A stretch of 20,769 nt of DNA from a bacterium (GTDB lineage: Bacteria > Bdellovibrionota_C > UBA2361 > OMII01): contig JAFMIS010000007.1 in NCBI GenBank assembly GCA_017853915.1, positions 1 through 20,769 of the forward strand, given 5' to 3'. The first letter of the stretch is position 1. Every line of letters starts with the position of its first letter. A program made the position numbers and the translations under genes. Of the stretch, positions 1 through 4,839 are shown one piece after another. The notes beneath the pieces were generated by a model. That model saw only the letters and a program-made list of their open reading frames with translations. It did not search any database and was not told the origin of the DNA.

Positions 1-156
1 CTACAGACCTACCGAGAGCGGTACGTGCGGGATACTGCAGGCGGGCTTGATGTTGATGGTCGGCGTGTTTGCGGCAACGACGGCCACTGGCACGGCCACG
101 ACGCCTTTCCTAGCAATGGGGCGTTGTTTGTGCGCGCTTCTGCGGAATCAAAATAA
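1..156 (+). CDS. DGR target protein, C-terminal end (gene runs off the left edge)
   Basis: The frame is open from base 1 to TAA at 154-156 and gives the last 51 residues of a protein whose start lies outside the window. It reads LQTYRERYVRD, then GLDVDGRR, then a hypervariable stretch (C-G-N-D-G-H-W-H-G-H-D-A-F-P-S-N), then GALFVRASAESK and stop. The last ~36 codons are the variable repeat of a diversity-generating retroelement: they match the template at 618-723 except at template adenines. In known DGRs this position is the ligand-binding face of a C-type-lectin-fold or similar display protein; the fold here cannot be judged because the N-terminal part is missing. A hairpin (185-202) and a rho-independent terminator (394-417) follow. 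The frame assignment is firm because it makes the variable codons AAY/GAC-derived and ends in a stop just past the repeat. Confidence 0.85.
   Translation, partial: LQTYRERYVRDTAGGLDVDGRRVCGNDGHWHGHDAFPSNGALFVRASAESK
39..147 (+). repeat. DGR variable repeat VR1
   Basis: This 109-bp copy pairs with the template at 618-723 (106 bp). Bases 39-69 and 118-147 are identical to the template. In the core (70-117), ten unambiguous substitutions all fall on template A: A to T or G in codon 70-72, A to G in 73-75, A to G twice in 82-84, A to C in 85-87, 91-93 and 97-99, A to G in 94-96 and 112-114. One extra codon is present around 103-108. No substitution is seen at template C, G or T. The invariant GC-rich 3' end (118-147) is where the initiation of mutagenic homology would lie by analogy with Bordetella phage BPP-1. 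Confidence 0.95.
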
Positions 157-171
157 TTTGATCGTTGATCA

Positions 172-240
172 TTGGTTTCTTGGTCCCCTCCGCTAGGAGG
201 GGTTGGTTCCATTGATCATTGGTCCTTTGATCGAAAAATT
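172..240 (+). repeat. Post-VR cassette, copy 1, with DGR-type hairpin
   Basis: A perfect hairpin at 185-202 (CCCCTCC, loop GCTA, GGAGGGG) lies 28 bp after the VR1 stop. The surrounding sequence recurs in inverted orientation at about 4031-4096: bases 172-206 are identical over 35 bp and a 19-bp block starting at 219 is also identical. The 12-mer TTGATCATTGGT occurs on both sides of the hairpin (166-177, 212-223). In BPP-1, a hairpin/cruciform just downstream of the VR and absent at the TR promotes retrohoming; the same placement here (after both VRs, not after the TR) supports that role. No T-run follows, so it is unlikely to be a simple terminator. Confidence 0.75.
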
Positions 241-393
241 TTCTACTTTAGCCGCTTCCACTGGTCTGCTACCTTTCGAGTTACCTTGGGTAATGACAAG
301 GCGGCTAAGGCTTCCTTGCACCTAAGGGCTGTTCCCACAGTAACGTCAGTTGGAGAAATCCGCTGGAACTGCCAGAGTCGTTGCGTCCCGATG

Positions 394-417
394 AGAGGCG
401 GCGTAGCCGCCTCTTTT
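394..417 (+). terminator. Rho-independent terminator after the target gene
   Basis: Perfect 9-bp stem AGAGGCGGC / GCCGCCTCT with loop GTA (403-405), followed directly by TTTT on the plus strand. On the minus strand no T-run follows, so it is orientated to stop transcription coming from the target gene before it reaches the template repeat. Confidence 0.75.
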
Positions 418-490
418 AGATTCAACGAGCGTGTAGGACTGTGACGGGAGCAGCAATTCTTGTCCAAGCCTTGAGAGGGGATCTTGTTGG

Positions 491-510
491 TTGGTATCGG
501 ATGATACCAA
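491..510 (+). ncRNA. Hairpin, possible 5' structure of the template (TR) RNA
   Basis: Perfect 8-bp stem TTGGTATC / GATACCAA closed by GGAT, located 107 bp before the template repeat and after the terminator of the target gene. DGR template RNAs are structured upstream and downstream of the TR. Assigning this hairpin to that RNA is inference from position only. Confidence 0.3.
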
Positions 511-617
511 GGTCGAAAAGCGTAGCTAACGGCGCCACAACCCCTCCGCATTAAATTCAACCGTGAGAACCGCGGAAGCGCTCAAACGGTGGTGGGTCCG
601 TAAGGGCTTGGGCAAAG

Positions 618-723
618 AGGCGGGCTTGATGTTGATGGTCGGCGTGTTAACGACAACGACAACAACTGGAACGACAACGACAATCCTAACAATGGGGCGT
701 TGTTTGTGCGCGCTTCTGCGGAA
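618..723 (+). repeat. DGR template repeat TR
   Basis: This is the adenine-rich invariant donor copy of VR1. In the target frame it encodes GLDVDGRRV, then a run of N/D codons interrupted only by TGG and CCT, then GALFVRASAE. The core at 649-693 holds nine AAY and four GAC codons, 22 adenines in 15 codons. AAY codons mutated at both adenines can encode 15 residues without reaching a stop, the usual DGR codon choice. From these counts the theoretical protein repertoire of the core is about 10^13. The TR has no start or stop of its own in this frame (TAA lies upstream at 601) and no hairpin after it. It lies 18 bp from the avd stop codon and about 360 bp upstream of the reverse transcriptase. 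Confidence 0.95.
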
Positions 724-741
724 CTGCTGTCTCCCCCTTTT

Positions 742-1092
742 TTACCTCTGCCGAAGGCTCTTTATCCACCCGCCAAGCATGCGTCCTATCTCATCGAGCC
801 GTTCTTGGAGCGGGACGGCCTTCTTCAATGGAAGCACCTTTATATCGACTGCAAGTCGTATAAACATCCGCAGCATATCAACCTCTGCGGCAAGACGAGT
901 CAACTTCTGCGCTCTCTGCTCACACGGGAGGTATCCCGCATGAACAAATCCCTCTAACATCTGAAGAGCGGTCGCCTCAACACGGCTCCAGAGGCTGTAT
1001 CGCTCCATCTTGGGTATACCTTTTTGAAGATCGTGTAGTGCCCGGTAGAGCTCGTACGTTTTGGTGATGATGGGAATGTCTAATTGCTGCAT
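742..1092 (-). CDS. avd: Avd-like DGR accessory protein (four-helix bundle)
   Basis: A 116-residue, mostly helical, basic protein. It resembles the Avd/23S-rRNA-IVP four-helix-bundle family: an N-terminal TYELYRALHDLQKGIPK helix, K-x-ER, a middle basic helix and the C-terminal EIGRMLGGWIKS motif typical of DGR accessory proteins. In BPP-1, Avd forms a pentamer that binds the reverse transcriptase and template RNA and is required for mutagenic cDNA synthesis. ATG at 1092 is chosen because AAAGAGG lies just before it; the frame stays open upstream to 1236 without such a signal and would run deep into the reverse transcriptase gene. The orientation is unusual: avd is antisense to TR and RT, its stop is 18 bp from the TR, and its 5' end overlaps the RT start by about 9 bp. 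No terminator separates avd from the TR, so its mRNA may run into TR-antisense sequence. Confidence 0.8.
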   Translation of the reverse strand: MQQLDIPIITKTYELYRALHDLQKGIPKMERYSLWSRVEATALQMLEGFVHAGYLPCEQRAQKLTRLAAEVDMLRMFIRLAVDIKVLPLKKAVPLQERLDEIGRMLGGWIKSLRQR

Positions 1093-2151
1093 AATCCTCT
1101 TTCTGTGACGGTTTCGACCACTATATTCGACGAGATGATCTCTCCCGAGCGCCTTTTTGAGGCGTGGTACGAGTTTAGGAAAGGGAAGGGGAACCGCTGC
1201 GACGTTCAGGAGTTTGGTCGATACGCGGAAAAGCACATCTTTCGATTACACCGTGACCTTGCTTCAGGCGCGTATCGGCACTCTTCGTATGAGTCGTTCT
1301 TTGTGCACGATCCAAAGAGGCGCCACATCAGAAAAGCCTGTGTGCGCGATCGTCTCGTACACCATACGCTCCACATGACCCTACGCCAGATCTATGAGCC
1401 ACGGCTCTATAGCGGTGTCTATTCAAATCGCATCGGCAAGGGCACTCACCGCGCGGTAAACGCGTTGCAGCGCGCAGTCTGGAAGGTGAGCAAAAACCTA
1501 ACGCATCCTTGCTGGGCGCTAAAATGCGATATCAAGCGCTTCTATGATTCAGTAGATCACGAGATCCTCAAAGAGACGCTGGCAAAGGTGATTCACGACG
1601 ACCGAGCGCTTCGTCTCTTAGGGCACGTTATCGATAGCTTTCACGTGGAAGGTTGCGTTGGAAAAGGCGCGCCTATCGGAAACCTCACCTCTCAGATATT
1701 TACCAACATCTATCTGAATGATTTCGACCAGTACGTTAAACACGCGCTTCGAGTAAAGCACTATCTCCGGTTTGCTGACGATTGCCTCTTCCTCGCCCCT
1801 CGTCGACAGGAGTTAGAGAAGCTGCTACCGAAGATTGAAGAGTTTTTAGCTTTGCGGCTGAAGCTTGCGCTTCACCCTGACAAGGTAAGCATGCGACCAC
1901 TTAATCACGGCATCGACTTCTTGGGTATCGTAGTGCATCCATTCCACCGCAGTCTCAGAACAACAACGAAGCACAGGATGCTTAGAAAGTTGACCGAAAG
2001 GCACGGGGAGGCGTTTAGAGGAGCGATCGATTCAGACTCACTTCATCAGTCGCTTCAGTCGTATCTTGGGATTTTGTCACATGTTGATGGGCAGGGGCTT
2101 TCGACCCTTTTAATGAACCGCTTCTGCTTTCTCCCCTGTGAGTTAGGCTGA
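1084..2151 (+). CDS. DGR-type reverse transcriptase
   Basis: A 355-residue retroelement reverse transcriptase that would copy the TR RNA into adenine-mutagenised cDNA for transfer to the VR. Visible motifs: IFDEMISPERLFEAW near the N-terminus; PKRRHIRKACVRDRLVHH (motif 1/2 region, ~77-94); catalytic Asp149 in ALKCDIKRFYDSVD; IGNLTSQ at 188-194, the (I/L/V)GxxxSQ form characteristic of DGR reverse transcriptases rather than the QGxxxSP of other families; FADD at 220-223 with the catalytic Asp pair; and GIDFLG at ~276-281. Length matches the DGR family. The conserved IFDE lies upstream of the first ATG (1135), so a non-ATG start is needed: TTG 1084 (GGGAA ~8 bases upstream) or GTG 1105. The start is uncertain. 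No maturase or endonuclease domain is present. Confidence 0.93.
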   Translation: MLHNPLSVTVSTTIFDEMISPERLFEAWYEFRKGKGNRCDVQEFGRYAEKHIFRLHRDLASGAYRHSSYESFFVHDPKRRHIRKACVRDRLVHHTLHMTLRQIYEPRLYSGVYSNRIGKGTHRAVNALQRAVWKVSKNLTHPCWALKCDIKRFYDSVDHEILKETLAKVIHDDRALRLLGHVIDSFHVEGCVGKGAPIGNLTSQIFTNIYLNDFDQYVKHALRVKHYLRFADDCLFLAPRRQELEKLLPKIEEFLALRLKLALHPDKVSMRPLNHGIDFLGIVVHPFHRSLRTTTKHRMLRKLTERHGEAFRGAIDSDSLHQSLQSYLGILSHVDGQGLSTLLMNRFCFLPCELG

Positions 2152-2231
2152 TGGAGCATCGAAGATACGCCCGTAACTGTCCCTGATAATCGGACACTAG
2201 AGCGAATAGTTTCGTGGTGACGGCCAGCTGT

Positions 2232-3197
2232 TTAGTAGGTAGCAAAAAAGCTCGCGGATTTTTCCGGGTTGTATCCGCGTCGGTCATAGAGCTTTGTCGT
2301 CGAGGGGTCTCTGTGCCCGGCTGCTCTTTGCACATCTTCCAGACTTGCACCGTTTTCTAGCGCGGTGGTGATAAAGGTCGCGCGCATAGAGTGGGCTGAA
2401 TGGCCGCGCTCTATACCGATGCGGGCAGCGTAGCGTCTGACGATGCGGTCTATATTGTCGGGACTCATCGGTCGGCGCGTCTCCTGCCGCTTGCCATTGT
2501 GCTTCAAGGGCCGGAAGAGCGGGCCGTCCTGGTCCGCAGCGTGACCTGCCAGGTCAAGATAGGCGCGGATGCGCTGCGCCGTCTGCGGATTGATCGCGAG
2601 AGCCTCCTTGCGCCCGCCCTTGCGGATGACCCGCAAGGAATCGAAACCCCTGTTTTGGTGCAAGTCGCCGACTTTCAGCGCCGCGATTTCGGCGCGGCGC
2701 AAGCCGACTTGCAAGCCGACGGAGAGAAGGGCGCGGTCACGCAGTCCTTCGATGGTGTCGGCGGTCGGGGCATCGAGCATCTTGCGGGCTTGGGCTTTGG
2801 AAAAGGCCAGGGTCGAACCTTCGTCCCGGTTGATGGTCGGCCGCTCCACATCGGCGACCGGATTGCGGGCGGCGTGGTTGTGGGCGACCAGGTGCTTGAA
2901 GAGCGACGATAGCGCCGCCAGGCGGCGGCGGATGGTAGAGGCTTGCGCGCCTTCGGTTTCGCGCATGAACCTTTCCCACGTGATAACGGCGCGATGGTCC
3001 ACCTGGCGCAGCTCGCTGGACGAGCTGACGCGAAGGGTCCTCATGAAGTGCGTCACATCGAGCCGGTAGGCGCGACGGGTGCGTGCGCTCTTCTGCTTGG
3101 CAAGCCAAACCTCTTCTTCGGGAACTGCTGCGAGCGCGGCGATGGTCGAAAGGCTCGGCACGTTCGTCTCGATGATGGCGATTTCGGTTTTGGTCAT
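2232..3197 (-). CDS. Tyrosine site-specific recombinase (XerC/D-Cre type)
   Basis: A 321-residue recombinase with an N-terminal SAM-like DNA-binding domain (~25-115) and a C-terminal catalytic domain. The full catalytic set is visible: Arg167 (GLRRAEI), Lys193 (IRKGGRK), His279 and Arg282 (HSMR), His305 (GHRDPST) and nucleophile Tyr314 (LYDRRGY). It should cut and exchange DNA strands at a short inverted-repeat site, and a perfect 15-6-15 inverted repeat lies 20 bp upstream of its start. Base composition is clearly more GC-rich than the RT and toxin-antitoxin genes on either side, so it was probably acquired separately. ATG at 3197 is the first start. It could move or invert part of this region, or act as a plasmid-type resolvase; the partner site is not identified. 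Confidence 0.92.
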   Translation of the reverse strand: MTKTEIAIIETNVPSLSTIAALAAVPEEEVWLAKQKSARTRRAYRLDVTHFMRTLRVSSSSELRQVDHRAVITWERFMRETEGAQASTIRRRLAALSSLFKHLVAHNHAARNPVADVERPTINRDEGSTLAFSKAQARKMLDAPTADTIEGLRDRALLSVGLQVGLRRAEIAALKVGDLHQNRGFDSLRVIRKGGRKEALAINPQTAQRIRAYLDLAGHAADQDGPLFRPLKHNGKRQETRRPMSPDNIDRIVRRYAARIGIERGHSAHSMRATFITTALENGASLEDVQRAAGHRDPSTTKLYDRRGYNPEKSASFFATY

Positions 3198-3216
3198 GCG
3201 ATTCTCTGTCCAGTTT

Positions 3217-3252
3217 GTATCTTCGTGATAAACTGGATTATCACGAAGATAC
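3217..3252. promoter_or_regulatory. Perfect inverted repeat upstream of the recombinase (candidate crossover site or operator)
   Basis: GTATCTTCGTGATAA (3217-3231), spacer ACTGGA, then its exact complement TTATCACGAAGATAC (3238-3252). It can also be read as two 13-bp arms around the 8-bp asymmetric spacer AACTGGAT, the loxP layout, and the arms share CTTCGT with loxP arms. It lies directly upstream of a complete tyrosine recombinase gene. Being a recombination site or an autoregulatory operator are both inference. Confidence 0.6.
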
Positions 3253-3281
3253 AGGGGTTTAGATAGGGGGTATTTTCAAAG

Positions 3282-3319
3282 TATAAAGAACCTTGCAACT
3301 GTACCGATATATCAGTACA
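3282..3319 (+). promoter_or_regulatory. Promoter/operator region of the toxin-antitoxin pair
   Basis: TGTACCGATATATCAGTACA at 3300-3319 is a 20-bp palindrome with one symmetric mismatch pair, ending 8 bp before the toxin ATG. Type II antitoxins with an HTH usually bind such a palindrome to repress their own operon. TATAAA at 3282-3287 (TTTAGA 18 bp upstream) could be the -10; an alternative is TTGCAA 3293 with TACACT 3316, which would leave almost no leader. The palindrome is seen; the promoter calls are weak. Confidence 0.5.
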
Positions 3320-3327
3320 CTAGGAGT

Positions 3328-3723
3328 ATGAAGTCTTCCGACGTCCTGGTCTATAAGGGGCAAGCTTTTTCAATCGAGTGGTATTTTGATGAGCGGGGTC
3401 ACTCTCCCGCTCGTGAGTATTACGAGGGCCTCTCAGACGAGCGTCGAATTAAGTTCCTTAAGTTGGTTCGGATAATGGGAGATATCGGGAAGATTTTCGA
3501 TATAACGAAGTTTAGGAACGAAGGAGATCAGATTTTTGCCTTCAAGCCACAACCTGATCGTTACCTGTGCTTCTTTCTGACAGGTAAAAAGATCCTCATC
3601 ACAAACGGCTTCGAGAAGAAGGGCCAAAAGCTGCCTTCTGGGGAGAAATCGAGAGCATTGAAGGCAAAAGCAGACTTTGAGTTACGGATTAAGAGAGGCA
3701 CCTATTATGAAAAAGCGCGCTAA
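3328..3723 (+). CDS. RelE/HigB-type toxin (phage-derived Gp49-like family)
   Basis: A 131-residue basic protein with the plan of the Gp49-like HigB toxins: FSIEWYFDERGHSPAREYYEGLSDERRIKFLKLVRIMGD (helical half), then KFRNEGDQIFAFKPQPDRYLCFFLTGKKILITNGFEKKGQKLPSGEKSRALKAKADFE, matching the family's L..gl.e.R....yRv.f......ivll.gF.KK.qktP....a....a. pattern. Family members are ribosome-dependent mRNA interferases. The gene overlaps the following HTH gene by 17 bp, and toxin-first order is typical of higBA. ATG 3328 follows AGGAG at a spacing too short to be ideal, so translation may be weak or leaderless. The pair may stabilise the mobile region; that is inference. Confidence 0.8.
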   Translation: MKSSDVLVYKGQAFSIEWYFDERGHSPAREYYEGLSDERRIKFLKLVRIMGDIGKIFDITKFRNEGDQIFAFKPQPDRYLCFFLTGKKILITNGFEKKGQKLPSGEKSRALKAKADFELRIKRGTYYEKAR

Positions 3724-4021
3724 TACTAAATCCACCTACGAAAAAGAGATGGAGAATCCAAAGTTTCGAAAGCTCTTTGAAAAAGAGTACGGCGAACTTG
3801 TGCTTTCTGAACTCATTCTCGCAATGATGGCAGAAGATAACGTTTCTGTGAGAAAACTGGCGAAGCAAATAGGGGTAGCGCCTTCTGTCGTTCAAAGTGT
3901 TCGTTCTGGGAAACACAAGAACATGACTCTTAAGACCTTTATAAAGATGATTGCAGCCCTTGGGGGAGAGATTGCAGTAAAAAGGGGCGGGGCTTATGTG
4001 CCGCTGAAGCTAGCTGCCTGA
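3707..4021 (+). CDS. HigA-type antitoxin, XRE-family HTH
   Basis: A 104-residue protein beginning MKKRANTKSTYEKEME, with a helical N-terminal arm (~10-45) and a helix-turn-helix in SVRKLAKQIGVAPSVVQSVRSGKHKNMTLKTFIKMIAALGGEI (~50-92). The family binds and neutralises the partner RelE/HigB toxin and represses the operon, probably at the palindrome 3300-3319. ATG 3707 is preferred to an upstream in-frame codon at 3677 because AGAGAGG lies before it and the overlap with the toxin is then a normal 17 bp. The stop at 4019-4021 runs straight into the second hairpin cassette, with which this gene converges. Confidence 0.8.
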   Translation: MKKRANTKSTYEKEMENPKFRKLFEKEYGELVLSELILAMMAEDNVSVRKLAKQIGVAPSVVQSVRSGKHKNMTLKTFIKMIAALGGEIAVKRGGAYVPLKLAA

Positions 4022-4030
4022 TGAACAAAA

Positions 4031-4096
4031 TTTTCGATCAAAGGACCAAGGATCAAGGAACCCAACCCCTCCTAGCGGAGGGGACCAAGAAACCAA
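4031..4096 (-). repeat. Post-VR cassette, copy 2 (inverted relative to 172-240)
   Basis: Read on the minus strand, the hairpin (4066-4083: CCCCTCC, GCTA, GGAGGGG) lies 23 bp after the stop of the second VR-like gene, matching the arrangement at VR1. Bases 4062-4096 are the exact complement of 172-206 and 4031-4049 are the exact complement of the block starting at 219. Conservation of non-coding sequence in both copies argues for function in retrohoming and for use of both targets by one retroelement. Confidence 0.75.
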
Positions 4097-4106
4097 GGAT
4101 CGAGGA

Positions 4107-4388
4107 TCAAGTAGTTTTTAATTCCGCAGGCGAGGCGCCAAACAACGCGCAATCGTTACGACGGCCGCCGACGCCCCAGCCGCCGTTGTCGTCAAAAATG
4201 CGACGACCAGCAACGGCACCCTTGTCATCCAAATCGAAAACGACCCACGAGAAACCACCGTTTCTGCGCACACCTTCTGTCGCTATTTGATATGCTTGTT
4301 TAAGAGCTGCATCTTCTGTTTGGAGAGCACCGTTTGCCACCGTCAGGCCCTTAAAGGAACACCTACTTGTGAGTAAAGCGCTACCCAT
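4107..4388 (-). CDS. Second DGR-type target, C-terminal part (VR2)
   Basis: A 93-residue open frame ending GAVAGRRIFDDNGGWGVGG, RRNDCALFGASPAELKTT, stop. Aligned with the TR-encoded GRRV...W...GALF..A.AE, the 15-codon core has the same length and the Trp codon coincides. Most template AAY/GAC codons have become G, V, R or D (4152-4196). There are also several changes at template C or G (AAC to TTT, GAC to AAC, CCT to CGT, GGG to TGC), so VR2 is either an old drifted copy or was written from another template. The cassette after the stop is shared with VR1. The upstream part (TEDAALKQAYQIATEGVRRNGGFSWVVFDLDD) is not recognised. The ATG at 4388 has no Shine-Dalgarno, so the gene has probably lost its 5' part. 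Confidence 0.6.
   Translation of the reverse strand: MGSALLTSRCSFKGLTVANGALQTEDAALKQAYQIATEGVRRNGGFSWVVFDLDDKGAVAGRRIFDDNGGWGVGGRRNDCALFGASPAELKTT
4122..4208 (-). repeat. Candidate variable repeat VR2
   Basis: On the minus strand, GGTCG-CG at the start, TGG at 4176-4178, GCGTTGTTT at 4140-4148 and GCGGAA at 4122-4127 match the TR in order and spacing without gaps. Divergence is not limited to template adenines, unlike VR1. Confidence 0.6.
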
Positions 4389-4839
4389 ATTTTTGGCCCC
4401 GCACTACTTCTGCGCATGTAGCGACGTATCACTTTTGTGCGAGGCTTATGATTTCAGCACTCACTCTGAGGTTTGAGGCGTTCCGCTTGAGTCTTCTGGC
4501 CTTCGTTTCTCAAGTCCCCGTTAGTATACGTCTCTTCCTTGAATTTCACCGATGGCCCCGGAGCTTGTCGTCTCTCGTTGGAGCGAGTACTCCACGCTAT
4601 TATTTCACGGTCCTCAAATTGGATCGTAACACAACCGAACAACGCTAGGGTTCTTTAGTTTGCCCTATTGGTTATACTGGTAGAACTTGTGAGTATTTTG
4701 GTGTCTGAAAATGGGCTGTGAGCTCAACGGGGTTCGTGTATCTTCGACACAAGTAGATTCCTTATTGGGTAGGAGTGCCCCCAACTGAGGTGCGACGGCG
4801 GGGAGGATAGGTAAATATCGAGGTCCAAGCTTCACGTAG
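4389..4839. other. Gene-less stretch at the edge of the accessory region
   Basis: No supported gene. Open frames on both strands (~60 residues) have no ribosome-binding site and no family resemblance. TATACT at 4673-4678 could be a plus-strand -10, but no good -35 was found. GTATCTTCGA at 4738-4747 repeats part of the recombinase-adjacent inverted repeat. The stretch probably contains the breakpoint that removed the 5' end of the following DUF445 gene. Confidence 0.5.

Larger units (their letters stand above)
157..617. other. Gene-less stretch between target gene and template repeat
   Basis: No credible coding sequence is seen. The stretch holds the post-VR hairpin cassette, the terminator at 394-417 and a perfect 8-bp hairpin at 491-510 (TTGGTATC, loop GGAT, GATACCAA) about 110 bp upstream of the template. 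The last hairpin may belong to the 5' part of the template RNA. No convincing -35/-10 pair for that RNA could be picked out. The short open frames here lack ribosome-binding sites and any family resemblance. Confidence 0.6.

Noticed and set aside
243..560. Minus-strand 105-residue frame between VR1 and TR
   Set aside because: Runs through the terminator hairpin, has no Shine-Dalgarno and no recognisable motif.
649..693. AAC/GAC run as a microsatellite or short CRISPR-like repeat
   Set aside because: Codon phase, presence in the TR, and adenine-only differences in VR1 explain it fully. There are no spacers or regular repeats.
563..943. Plus-strand frame with a threonine-rich stretch (126 residues) over the TR
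   Set aside because: The Thr run is only the out-of-phase reading of the AAC/GAC template. The frame crosses the TR and the avd gene on the other strand and has no family resemblance.
1093..1236. Longer N-terminus for the Avd-like protein (start near 1236)
   Set aside because: The added 48 residues lie over conserved RT codons, have no Avd similarity, and the internal ATG 1092 has a clear Shine-Dalgarno.
2400..3108. Several long open frames on both strands over the recombinase
   Set aside because: They are shadows produced by the high GC content of the recombinase gene, which has a full catalytic residue set in its own frame.
3217..3252. Reading the inverted repeat as a rho-independent terminator
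   Set aside because: It lies upstream of both flanking genes (divergent starts), is AT-rich in the stem and has no T-run after it.
4021..4290. Plus-strand frame MNKIFDQRTKDQG... following the antitoxin
   Set aside because: It reads through the hairpin cassette and antisense to the VR2 frame, with no family similarity. It is a by-product of the inverted repeat.
4720..4800. Possible tRNA or att remnant near GGGGTTCGTGTATC
   Set aside because: No cloverleaf could be formed and no acceptor stem was found; only a short T-loop-like string.
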